In this document: positions 1 through 6,097 of the stretch, piece after piece | How positions within the stretch are numbered: position 1 is the first letter of the stretch | Layout of the letters: each line of letters begins with the position of its first letter | Origin: DATLZB01 sp035574175 | GTDB taxonomy: Bacteria; Pseudomonadota; Alphaproteobacteria; Rhizobiales; Hyphomicrobiaceae | DNA: 9,954 nt | Direction of reading: 5' to 3' | NCBI GenBank assembly: GCA_035574175.1 | Contig: DATLZB010000099.1 | Span: 1 to 9,954, forward strand | Program-made: the position numbers and the translations under genes | The notes under the pieces: generated by a model | The model's database searches: none | What the model saw: only the letters and a program-made list of their open reading frames with translations | What the model was told of the DNA's origin: nothing

Positions 1-503
1 AACGGCCTAACCTCGGTGCGCAGGGCCTCGACGAGCCCATCGAGAGCGAACTTGCCTGCGCTGTAGTGCCCCTGGTAGGGGATGCCGATCAGTCCTCCGA
101 TCGAGCCGACCACAATGATACGCCCCGCCTGTTGCCGGCGCATGCTCGGTAGCACCGCGCGGATCACGCGCACGGCGCCGAAGAAGTTGGTGTCAAAGTG
201 CTGCTTAGCTTCTTCGATCGTCGTCTCCTCGATCGGCCCGACCAGGCTGACACCTGCGCAGTGCACGAGCACATCGATTCGGCCCTCTCGCTGCAAGACC
301 TCGGCGATGGCTCGTTCCACCGAAGCATCGTCGGTCACGTCCATGCCGATGTGCAACCAACCAGTATCCAGGCTCGCTGTGCGGCTCGCACCGTAGACGC
401 GGCGCGTGCCGTCGCTCAGGCGCGCGCAGCAGGCCCTGCCGACCCCCGAGGAGCTGCCGGTCACAAGCACCACCTCGCCCGCCCGCAATGCTTCAGTTGC
501 CAT
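1..503 (-). CDS. Short-chain dehydrogenase/reductase (SDR), 3' end outside window
   Basis: Classical SDR oxidoreductase using NAD(P)H; substrate unknown. The visible 167 residues start at ATG 503-501 and run off the left edge with no stop, so the C-terminal substrate-binding part is missing. Seen: the Rossmann nucleotide-binding motif TGSSSGVG at residues 15-22, a central HCAG at 81-84 where most members have NNAG, the conserved Asn (DTNFFG, N106), the catalytic Ser in VVGSIGG (S134), and the YSAGK active site (Y147, K151). A GGAGA lies 10 nt before the ATG, a slightly long spacing. The gene follows uvrC by 28 nt on the same strand and may be co-transcribed with it. SDRs cannot be assigned a substrate from these motifs. 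The family call is firm; the function is open. Confidence 0.93.
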   Translation of the reverse strand, partial: MATEALRAGEVVLVTGSSSGVGRACCARLSDGTRRVYGASRTASLDTGWLHIGMDVTDDASVERAIAEVLQREGRIDVLVHCAGVSLVGPIEETTIEEAKQHFDTNFFGAVRVIRAVLPSMRRQQAGRIIVVGSIGGLIGIPYQGHYSAGKFALDGLVEALRTEVRP

Positions 504-531
504 TCGTCCGTGCTCTCCGTTACGCGGGGGC

Positions 532-2682
532 TCAGAGCTTCCGCTCGTGAAAGAAGTCGTAGATCTTCTGTGCCATCTCGGCCGAGATGCCCGCCACCTC
601 TTTGAGGTCCTGCACGCCCGCGCGCGAGACCGCCTTCGCCGACCCGAAGTGGGACAGCAACGCACGCTTGCGCGCCCGCCCGATGCCGGGGATCTCGTCG
701 AGCGGATTGGCGCCGAGCGCCTTGGCGCGCTTGGCGCGATGGGTGCCGATCGCGAACCGGTGGGCCTCATCGCGCAGGCGTTGGATGAAATACAACACCG
801 GATCGCGCGGTTCCAACATGAACGGCGCCCTTCCTTTGATGTGGACGTGCTCACGGCCGGCATCCCGATCGGGACCCTTGGCGACGGCCACCACCATCAC
901 CTCGCCGACACCGAGCTCGGCCAGCACCTCGCAGGCGACGCCGAGCTGGCCGGCGCCGCCGTCGATCAGCACCAGGTCGGGGCGGCTCGGGAGCACGCCC
1001 GCCTCGTCGTCCTCATCGACGTCCATGATGGGATCATACCCTGCGGTTCGGACCCCTGGCTCTGCGCCAGCCGCCCTCGGCACACCGCAGGCCGTCGCTT
1101 CGGCGCCCCACCTGGTGATCGGGAGTGGTACCGGCGCGGCGAGTCGGGAGGTGGGGTCGGAGTTGGAGTTGGGGTCAGACCCTGCGGGTCGGACCCCTTG
1201 TTCGACGCTGGCTGTGGTGTCGGACTCGCTGGAGCTGCTCCCTTCGTCAGCGACGCCGCACTCCTCCAGGACAAGCCGCTTGAAACGCCGCGTTAGCACC
1301 TCACGCATCATGGCGTAATCGTCGCCGGGCGTGAGCGCGGCGGACTTGATGTTGAACTTGCGATACTGGCTTTTCACGAAGCCTTCTGCACCGGCGACGA
1401 TCATTGCGCCGATGGCGCTGGCGCCCATGATGTGGCTGTTGTCGAACACCTCGATCCGGCGCGGCGGCACGGCCATGCCGAGCCGCTCGCCAAGGGCGGC
1501 GAGCAGTTCGCGCTGGGAAGTGGCCTCGGCGAGCCTGCGCCCCAGCGCCTCCCGCGCGTTCTGCAACGCGTGCTCGACGATGCCGGTTTTGGTGCCGCGC
1601 TGCGGCACGCGGATCTCAACCTTGCGCTCTGCCTTGGTGCTGAGCGCCTCGGCGAGCAGCGCCCGGTTCGGTACGTCGTGAGACAGCAGCACGAGCCGCG
1701 GTACCGGCTTGTCGTCGTAGAACTGGGCGATGAAGCTGTCGAGCACCTCCTCCACCGACAGTGAGCGGTCGGCCCTCGGAAAGTAGGCGCGGTTGCCCCA
1801 GTTCTGGCCTGAGCGGAAGAAGAACACCTCGATGCAAGTGTGCCCGCCGGCCTGGTGGGCGGCGAACACGTCGGCTTCCTCGATCCCTTCGGGGTTGATT
1901 GTCTGGTCGGCGGTGACGTGGGCGAGCGCCCACAACCGGTTGCGGTATTGCGCCGCGCGTTCGAACTCGAGCTTGTCGGCCGCCTCCTGCATCAGACGCT
2001 GATACATGCGCCGCACATTCTGGCTTTCGCCCTTGAGAAAACGGGTCGCTTCCTCGACCAAGCGGCCGTAGTCCTCAAGCCCAATTTCACCGGTACACGG
2101 GCCCGAGCAGCGCTTGATTTGAAAGAGCAGGCAGGGGCGCGTACGGCTCTCAAACACGCTGTCCGAGCAGGACCTCAAAAGAAACGCGCGCTGCAGCATG
2201 TTAATGGTGCGGTTGACCGCGCCCGCCGACGCGAACGGCCCGAAATAGTCGCCCTTGCGTTTGCGGGCCCCGCGGTGCTTGAGGATTTGCGGCGCTCGGT
2301 GATCGCGCGCGATCAGGATGAACGGGAACGACTTGTCATCCCGCATCAGCACATTGAAGCGCGGCCGGAAGCGCTTGATTAGGTTGGCCTCGAGCAGCAG
2401 GGCTTCCGCCTCGGTCCCGACCGTCACGAACTCCATGGCGGCCGTCTGCGCAATCATCCGGGCGATGCGGTTTGTATGCCCGCCGAGACGCGCGTAGCTC
2501 GTCACCCGCGCCTTGAGCGAACGCGCCTTGCCCACGTAGATGACGTTACCTGCCGCATCGAGCATGCGATATACGCCGGGAGAGCCGGGCAGCGTCTTCA
2601 AATAGTCTGCGATGACCTGCGGCCCGGTCCTGCCGGTAGGCGGCTTGGCGAGAGGTACCTCACGCGTGTCTTTCACTGGCAT
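532..2682 (-). CDS. uvrC: UvrABC excision nuclease subunit C, with in-frame insertion
   Basis: UvrC makes both incisions around a lesion in nucleotide excision repair, recruited by UvrB bound to damaged DNA. Domains in order: GIY-YIG nuclease for the 3' cut (GVY at 36-38, YVG at 49-51); four cysteines C172, C184, C192, C196 matching the UvrC Fe-S ligands; a UVR motif for UvrB contact (about 223-258); an RNase H-like nuclease for the 5' cut (EVFDNSH with D414, the DD at 454-455, LIDGG with D574, H641); and tandem helix-hairpin-helix DNA-binding motifs (about 661-712). The protein has 716 residues against about 600-650 in most members. The excess is a low-complexity segment at about 474-565, between two catalytic Asp positions, holding two palindromic repeats. 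The start is ATG 2682-2680; no clear Shine-Dalgarno precedes it, and a GTG two codons later is an alternative. Confidence 0.97.
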   Translation of the reverse strand: MPVKDTREVPLAKPPTGRTGPQVIADYLKTLPGSPGVYRMLDAAGNVIYVGKARSLKARVTSYARLGGHTNRIARMIAQTAAMEFVTVGTEAEALLLEANLIKRFRPRFNVLMRDDKSFPFILIARDHRAPQILKHRGARKRKGDYFGPFASAGAVNRTINMLQRAFLLRSCSDSVFESRTRPCLLFQIKRCSGPCTGEIGLEDYGRLVEEATRFLKGESQNVRRMYQRLMQEAADKLEFERAAQYRNRLWALAHVTADQTINPEGIEEADVFAAHQAGGHTCIEVFFFRSGQNWGNRAYFPRADRSLSVEEVLDSFIAQFYDDKPVPRLVLLSHDVPNRALLAEALSTKAERKVEIRVPQRGTKTGIVEHALQNAREALGRRLAEATSQRELLAALGERLGMAVPPRRIEVFDNSHIMGASAIGAMIVAGAEGFVKSQYRKFNIKSAALTPGDDYAMMREVLTRRFKRLVLEECGVADEGSSSSESDTTASVEQGVRPAGSDPNSNSDPTSRLAAPVPLPITRWGAEATACGVPRAAGAEPGVRTAGYDPIMDVDEDDEAGVLPSRPDLVLIDGGAGQLGVACEVLAELGVGEVMVVAVAKGPDRDAGREHVHIKGRAPFMLEPRDPVLYFIQRLRDEAHRFAIGTHRAKRAKALGANPLDEIPGIGRARKRALLSHFGSAKAVSRAGVQDLKEVAGISAEMAQKIYDFFHERKL
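1030..1056. repeat. REP-like palindrome, copy 2 (decayed), in uvrC
   Basis: Matches copy 1 at 24 of 27 positions, in the same orientation. The three differences (A for G at position 4, T for G at 8, T for G at 18) each disturb the stem, so this copy folds less well. It encodes GVRTAGYDP (UvrC residues 543-551). The two copies start 141 nt (47 codons) apart, so both sit in the same reading frame. This looks like the older or less constrained member of a pair. Confidence 0.6.
1171..1197. repeat. REP-like palindrome, copy 1 (well conserved), in uvrC
   Basis: A 27-nt hairpin. The outer arms are GGGGTC and GACCCC (6 bp), followed by one A/G mismatch; the inner arms are GACCC and GGGTC (5 bp) around a TGC loop. 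It lies exactly in codon register and encodes GVRPAGSDP (UvrC residues 496-504). GGGGTC...GACCC palindromes of this kind resemble the extragenic repeats mobilised by REP-associated tyrosine transposases in proteobacteria. That link is an inference; no transposase gene is in the window. Confidence 0.7.
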
Positions 2683-2965
2683 GTCGGAGAGTTAGGCCAG
2701 GGCGGGCATTAGGTCCAGTACACGAATTGCAAGGGACGACCGATCCGTGAGCCCACGGCTGCTGATGCAGAGGCTTGCGGAGCTGTCGTGGCGCGGATTG
2801 CAGCGGATGGCAGAGGTATCCGCACCCCTCTTAAGGGTTTTGGTGCGCCCCGTTCGCGTCGCCACAAAACCGCCACGCGCGATTGTCCTCCTGCCGTCCT
2901 CAGACAGGCCGCGCGCGGACGCCCGTTGGCGTGCAGCTTGCGCTCGCGGCCCGTGGGAGGGGTCC
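2683..2965. other. Divergent intergenic region, uvrC / secreted-protein gene
   Basis: This gap should hold the promoters of both divergent genes, but I could not pick out a convincing -35/-10 pair on either strand. It contains an imperfect tandem 10-mer, gcggattgca/gcggatggca (2793-2812). The second unit also forms a 6-bp inverted repeat, GCGGAT with ATCCGC (2803-2808 and 2818-2823). A short 4-bp hairpin around CTTA lies near 2827-2838. The + frame stays open upstream to an ATG at 2747, but that translation is Arg-rich and unlike a protein domain. Confidence 0.5.
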
Positions 2966-3913
2966 TTGCGTCTCGCCGCGCTCCTCGTCGCCATCGTGTT
3001 GGGTATACCGCCGGCCGCCGCCGCGCCGCCGACGGCGGCATTTAGCCAGCCAGAGCATATCCTGCGCTGGATCAACAACTATCGGCAAAAGCCGGAGCCG
3101 GATAGGCTGCCCGAGGCGGTCAAAGCCATGACCGCGCTCGGCGTTCTTCGCGAGTACGACAGCGCCGGCGTTTACGTGGGCTTCACGGCCGGGGTGCTGG
3201 GAGCCAACCCAGCCATGGCCGAGAGGCTGGTCACAGCCATGTTCCCGATGCGGCCCGAGGATCAGGTGCTGATCGTCAGGGCCATCGCCTATTCGGACCT
3301 GCCCGAATGGAAGGAGCTGCTGCGCAAGTTCATCGAGCGCATGCCGGCCCGCAAGGTGCTCATCGACCGCCACCTATTCGGCAAGGCGCCGACGCTCATG
3401 GAGCTGCCGCTCGATTCAAGCCCCGCGGCCCTCGACGCGCTGTGGGGCTATTACTTTGCCACCGGCACGGCTAAACCGATCCGGCGCATCTTGACTGGTC
3501 TGCCCTGGTCGCGCGAGCCCAACAATGTCGACCGGCTCACCACCGGCAGCATGATCAAGCTGACCTTGGCGGTGAATGCCACCCGCGATCAGGAGCTGCT
3601 CTGGATCCTGAAAGATGAGGTGCAGCGCCAGCCCAAAGAGATTGCAGGACCTCTCCGCCAAGTGATCGAAGCGGCCGAGACTTACGAGACCGCCAAGATC
3701 CGCAAGGAGGCGATGGCCGCCATCGACGAGATCAAGCGGAAGGGCTCAGCCGACTTCCGCAACTGGAACTGGTGGGGCCAGGCCGGCACTACCGCCCTGG
3801 CGCTCGGCTGCGTAGGGGCTGCCGCATTGGGGCAGGTCCAGTTCGGGCTGCCCTGCGTGATCGGAGGGGCGCTGTCCACCGCCGCGGTCAAGTACCTCGG
3901 CCCGCAGGAGTGA
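2966..3913 (+). CDS. Secreted or membrane-anchored protein of unknown function
   Basis: I do not recognise this protein. I chose TTG 2966 as the start because a GGGAGG sits just upstream at 2955-2960 and the protein then opens with a textbook signal peptide: MRLAALLVAIVLGIPP followed by AAAAP, with likely cleavage after the Ala run. This gives 315 residues. An in-frame ATG at 2747 would add 73 Arg-rich residues before the signal and is less likely. The mature part is helical by appearance. It has conserved-looking blocks PEHILRWINNYR, DQVLIVRAIAYSDLPEWK and LDALWGYYFATG, and a charged helix before NWNWWGQAG. The last roughly 40 residues form one or two hydrophobic segments (TTALALGCVGAAALG and LPCVIGGALSTAAV) that could be a membrane hairpin. 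It stands alone on the + strand, convergent with the operon at 4003-8265. Confidence 0.8.
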   Translation: MRLAALLVAIVLGIPPAAAAPPTAAFSQPEHILRWINNYRQKPEPDRLPEAVKAMTALGVLREYDSAGVYVGFTAGVLGANPAMAERLVTAMFPMRPEDQVLIVRAIAYSDLPEWKELLRKFIERMPARKVLIDRHLFGKAPTLMELPLDSSPAALDALWGYYFATGTAKPIRRILTGLPWSREPNNVDRLTTGSMIKLTLAVNATRDQELLWILKDEVQRQPKEIAGPLRQVIEAAETYETAKIRKEAMAAIDEIKRKGSADFRNWNWWGQAGTTALALGCVGAAALGQVQFGLPCVIGGALSTAAVKYLGPQE

Positions 3914-3920
3914 ACGATCG

Positions 3921-3942
3921 GGCGGCGCACGTCGGAGCGCCC
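3921..3942. terminator. Possible bidirectional stem-loop between convergent genes
   Basis: Inverted repeat GGCGC (3924-3928) and GCGCC (3937-3941) with an 8-nt loop, extendable with one bulge. It lies 10 nt past the stop of the secreted-protein gene and between two convergent genes. No T-run follows on either strand, so it is at best a weak or Rho-assisted terminator. Confidence 0.25.
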
Positions 3943-4002
3943 TATGGCGGTCGAGTTGGCCGTGGGCGCGCCGCTTGCATCGCCGCACGGGCCCGCCTCC
4001 CC

Positions 4003-4734
4003 TCAGGCTTTTCCGGCCGCCGCTGCAATCAGCACCTCCTGCGCGAAGTGCTTCTCCCCTGCCTGCGCGATGAAACTCCTGATCCCTTTCACGAACTCGA
4101 TCAGCTCCAGCTGCACGATGGTTGCGGTGGCCGAACCTTCGCTGCATAGGCGGTGCATGGCGTTCATCGCGGCTTCGCTCATGTAACCCCACACTGTCTT
4201 GAAGCGGCTACCCTGGCCAGCTGTGCCGGAAGCGATCCGGTAGGTGCCGCCGTAGCGCACGCCCTTGAGCTCGCCGTCGCCGGAGATGCGGCTTTCGCTC
4301 AACAGGATCTCCTGGGTCGCCAGCCAGGAGGCGAACTTCTCATCGTTGGCGATGCGATAGCGCCACACCACCAGCACCGGCGAGATCATTACCCGCCTTT
4401 TCAAGAGGTCCTCGGCGTAAGCGCTCAGCATATAGGGATTGAACGGCACCGTCGCCGCAGTCCGCACTTGCATGCCCACGGGCTCCGCCGACGGCTCCGC
4501 GGCGCGTGCGTGCTTCGCCATGTAGTCGGCAAAGGGCACACTTGCCGCGGTGCGGACCTGGAGGTCGAGCACATCGACCGAAGGGGCTCTATCGGCCTCG
4601 CTGCGCCCCGCCATGTAGCTTGCGAACGGCACGCTCGCGGCGGTGCGCACCTGCCAGTTGAGGGCTCCGAGGGTCGGCGCCTCGATCCGGGACATGCGTT
4701 CCAGATGCAGTTCCACAGCGGCATTCAACGTCAT
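4003..4734 (-). CDS. Candidate multi-core RiPP precursor with three internal repeats and a C-terminal domain
   Basis: 243 residues, last gene of the operon. The N-terminal 27 residues could form a leader helix. Then come three copies of QVRTAA(S/T)VPFxxYM at residues 28-41, 59-72 and 89-102, separated by variable linkers rich in Ala, Glu, Ser and Pro. Residues about 105-243 look like a folded alpha/beta domain (LLKRRVMISPVLVVWRYRI..., later FKTVWGYMSEAAMNAMHRL). That segment faintly recalls dimeric alpha/beta-barrel proteins, but I cannot assign it. The start ATG 4734-4732 has GGGGAG six nt upstream, the strongest ribosome site in the operon, fitting a product needed in excess. Its position directly after radical SAM and PqqD-like genes suggests a substrate whose repeats are modified. 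Alternatively the repeats are docking sites and the folded domain is the functional part. No Cys occurs in the repeats, which argues against thioether (sactipeptide-type) chemistry. Confidence 0.75.
   Translation of the reverse strand: MTLNAAVELHLERMSRIEAPTLGALNWQVRTAASVPFASYMAGRSEADRAPSVDVLDLQVRTAASVPFADYMAKHARAAEPSAEPVGMQVRTAATVPFNPYMLSAYAEDLLKRRVMISPVLVVWRYRIANDEKFASWLATQEILLSESRISGDGELKGVRYGGTYRIASGTAGQGSRFKTVWGYMSEAAMNAMHRLCSEGSATATIVQLELIEFVKGIRSFIAQAGEKHFAQEVLIAAAAGKA
4429..4653 (-). repeat. Three 14-codon repeats encoding the candidate core motif
   Basis: The units lie at 4612-4653 (QVRTAASVPFASYM), 4519-4560 (QVRTAASVPFADYM) and 4429-4470 (QVRTAATVPFNPYM), with periods of 93 and 90 nt. 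Between the first two, seven codons differ silently and only one changes the residue. Between the first and third, five differ silently and three change residues, all at the S/T position or the two variable xx positions. The peptide is therefore held constant while the DNA has drifted, so these are not fresh duplications. Invariant residues are Q, V, R, T, A, A, V, P, F, Y and M. Confidence 0.93.
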
Positions 4735-4757
4735 AGCCTTCTCCCCTTGCTTTGTCG

Positions 4758-4784
4758 CCGGCGGCCGTGTCCGAGGGCCGCCGG
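4758..4784 (-). promoter_or_regulatory. Stem-loop in the gap before the repeat-protein gene
   Basis: A perfect 9-bp inverted repeat, CCGGCGGCC (4758-4766) and GGCCGCCGG (4776-4784), with a 9-nt loop. It fills much of the 63-nt gap between the PqqD-like stop and the repeat-protein ATG, ending 23 nt before that ATG and about 11 nt before its ribosome site. No T-run follows, so it is not a classic terminator. It could stabilise or define the 5' end of a processed precursor mRNA, as intercistronic hairpins do in other operons. Function is inferred. Confidence 0.5.
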
Positions 4785-4797
4785 ATCGAGGCCCCGC

Positions 4798-5085
4798 TCA
4801 GTCGCTGGCCTGGATGATGTTGCGCTCGATGAGTGCAGCGAAACCGGAATGGAACTGGGCCCGCGCAGCCTCTCGCCCGATCTTTTTGCCGACCAACCTG
4901 AGATAGTCGGCCTCGATCTGCTGGAATGGCCTGCCATCGCACAGCTCGACGATGAGCCAAGCCGCGATGTTGAGGTCATAGATCTCGGGCTCGTCGGGGG
5001 TGTAGGCATAGCACCGGCCCCACTCCTCGAACCGGCGCAGCACGACGTTAGGAGCCCGGGCGTAGCAGCCGTTCCGGGAGAGCAC
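4798..5085 (-). CDS. PqqD-like RiPP recognition element (RRE) protein
   Basis: Stand-alone PqqD-family protein of 95 residues, the usual size. PqqD-type domains are winged-helix folds that bind the leader of a RiPP precursor and present it to a radical SAM partner. Seen: the front strands (ARAPNVVLRRFEEWGRCYAYTPDEPEIYDLN, given in pieces: APNVVLRRFE at 11-20 and EIYDLN at 34-39), then the helix AAWLIVELCDG (41-51), where the family typically has LN..AA.IL.LCDG, then a helical C-terminus ending FAALIERNIIQ. I chose GTG 5085-5083 because CAGGAG lies 9 nt upstream and the product then begins just before the domain. The open frame extends to 5178, but the extra residues are Pro/Arg-rich and lie inside the radical SAM gene. 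It overlaps the end of that gene by 38 nt, suggesting translational coupling. Confidence 0.88.
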   Translation of the reverse strand: MLSRNGCYARAPNVVLRRFEEWGRCYAYTPDEPEIYDLNIAAWLIVELCDGRPFQQIEADYLRLVGKKIGREAARAQFHSGFAALIERNIIQASD

Positions 5086-6097
5086 GAAGGTCCACTCCTG
5101 CGTTGGTGTGAATGCAGTAGGGATCGGGCGCAGTAAACCGCCCGTGGAAGGCGAAGGCCGTCGATCGGCAGCCGCCATGCGAGCCCTGCGTCGCCGAGCA
5201 CTCGGGGCAAAAGTCCTCCACCTCGTTGGCGCGCAGCCGCCTCCATTGCGGGTGATTCCACGTTTCGAGAAGCGGTGTGGTAAGGACGTTCCCGTAATTG
5301 ACGTACTCGCGCAAATAGGGACAGCCGATCGAATCCCCCGTCGGGCTCACCGCCGCGTTCTGCCAGCAGCAGTTGCCGTCGCGTGGGTGCCAGGACTGCA
5401 TGAGCTGCACGTCTGATGGCACCCTGAGGTCGCCGAGCGCGTCCATCATCTCCTCCAACGAGAGCGACAGCTCTGCCCAGTTCCGCTTCGCGCGTCCGAG
5501 CGGATAGAGCCTCAGGATGCCCACCTGGTCGCAGCCGAGCTCCTGGGCGAGATCGAGATAGCTCTGTAGATGCGTGTGGTTCCGCCGCGAAAGGATGCCG
5601 AGGATCGTCACCTTGAGGCCCGAGGCGCGGGCGTGCCGGATCCCGGCGAGTGCGGCCTCGAAACTTCCTTGCACACCGGTTAGCTCATCCTGCACCCCGG
5701 CGAGCGCCGCGAACAGATCGACATAGAGCCTGCCGACGCCCAGCGCCTTGAGCCGGCACGCGCGCGCCGCATCGATCAGTGTGCCGTGAGTGCGCACCGC
5801 AATGTAGAGCCGGCGATCGACGTGGGCGAGGATGTCCTCGAAGTCCGGCCGGTGGAACGGCTCTCCTCCTTCGAAGAAGGCGTGCAGGAAGCCTTCGCGC
5901 ACCAGTCCGTCGATGAAGGTCTTCCACTGAGCGGTCGTGAGCTCCGGCCGCTCGGCGCTGCCGCAGTCGGCGTAGCAGAGCTTGCAATTCATGTTGCACG
6001 TCTGCGTGATGCAGACGGTGAGCTTGAACGGCTTGTTTAGCACCGGCGCCGGCCGACTGGCCGGCCGGTCCCCTTCAATTCTCCAGAGCTCGTTCAC
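5048..6097 (-). CDS. Radical SAM enzyme with SPASM-type C-terminal domain
   Basis: 349 residues from GTG 6097-6095, which overlaps the protease stop as GTGA. The [4Fe-4S]/SAM motif is CNMNCKLC (C34, C38, C41; CxxxCxxC), followed by the SAM-contacting GGEP at 77-80. The C-terminus fits a SPASM auxiliary-cluster domain. C244-x9-G-x4-C259 matches the canonical first half. GNVLTTPLLETW (269-280) is the usual GN...L...W element. Then come C297-x2-C300-x9-C310 and C328. In the canonical CxxCx5Cx3C block the third Cys is here Ser306, so one ligand is altered. SPASM enzymes mostly modify ribosomal peptides by C-C, C-S or C-O crosslinks, epimerisation or backbone excision; which reaction occurs here cannot be read from sequence. 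With the following PqqD-like and repeat-protein genes it forms the core of a putative RiPP pathway. The frame is open upstream to 6484, but only as an overlap of the protease gene. Confidence 0.92.
   Translation of the reverse strand: MNELWRIEGDRPASRPAPVLNKPFKLTVCITQTCNMNCKLCYADCGSAERPELTTAQWKTFIDGLVREGFLHAFFEGGEPFHRPDFEDILAHVDRRLYIAVRTHGTLIDAARACRLKALGVGRLYVDLFAALAGVQDELTGVQGSFEAALAGIRHARASGLKVTILGILSRRNHTHLQSYLDLAQELGCDQVGILRLYPLGRAKRNWAELSLSLEEMMDALGDLRVPSDVQLMQSWHPRDGNCCWQNAAVSPTGDSIGCPYLREYVNYGNVLTTPLLETWNHPQWRRLRANEVEDFCPECSATQGSHGGCRSTAFAFHGRFTAPDPYCIHTNAGVDLRALPERLLRPGS
6042..6069 (-). other. Inverted repeat in the early coding part of the radical SAM gene
   Basis: CCGGCC and GGCCGG (6 bp) flank a GACT loop, extended by ACCGG and CCGGT after a 2-nt bulge. 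It lies about 28-55 nt inside the coding region, encoding an Arg/Pro/Ala-rich stretch (residues about 10-19). A stem this close to a GTG start could slow translation. It may also be a by-product of G+C-rich Pro/Ala/Arg codons. Confidence 0.35.

Larger units (their letters stand above)
988..1263 (-). other. In-frame insertion region inside uvrC
   Basis: Codons about 474-565 of uvrC, between RRFKRLVLEE and RPDLVLIDGG. In ordinary UvrC proteins only a short linker sits here. The segment is rich in Ser, Pro, Ala, Gly and acidic residues, reads as disordered, and ends in a DVDEDDE acidic run. It contains the two 27-nt palindromic elements and, at 1152-1175, a G/T-rich stretch in which gg(a/g)gtt-type units recur, encoding DPNSNSDP. 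No stop codon or frameshift is present, and all downstream catalytic residues are kept, so the gene is probably functional. The boundaries are approximate. Confidence 0.8.

Noticed and set aside
988..1263. Insertion sequence or group II intron as the cause of the uvrC insertion
   Set aside because: No transposase, no terminal inverted repeats with target duplication, no stop codon; the segment is short and translated through.
406..1318. Long + strand frames antisense to uvrC, one encoding a DGHHHHL run
   Set aside because: They lie fully over the well-supported uvrC gene and have no domain or ribosome-site support; the His run is the complement of uvrC codons.
2790..2880. tRNA-like look (CTCTTAA loop with 4-bp arms, GTTC-like stretch, short GCGGAT/ATCCGC repeat) between uvrC and the secreted-protein gene
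   Set aside because: No pairing acceptor stem, no proper D-arm and no consistent T-arm could be built on either strand; the anticodon-like arm pairs at only four positions. At most a decayed remnant.
2747..2965. 73-residue N-terminal extension of the secreted protein starting at ATG 2747
   Set aside because: Arg-rich and domain-less, and it would bury a clear signal peptide that has its own ribosome site before TTG 2966.
4429..4653. CRISPR array or mobile tandem repeat as an explanation of the triple repeat
   Set aside because: The DNA units have drifted at silent sites and keep the codon frame; spacers are coding and of near-equal length, so this is a protein-level repeat.
4153..5136. 327-codon + strand open frame antisense to the repeat-protein and PqqD-like genes
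   Set aside because: No recognisable domain and a His/Arg/Ala-rich composition typical of antisense frames in G+C-rich DNA; the opposite strand carries recognisable proteins with good ribosome sites.
5086..5178. 31-residue N-terminal extension of the PqqD-like protein
   Set aside because: It overlaps the SPASM region of the radical SAM gene and is Pro/Arg/Ser-rich; GTG 5085 has a ribosome site and gives the usual family length.
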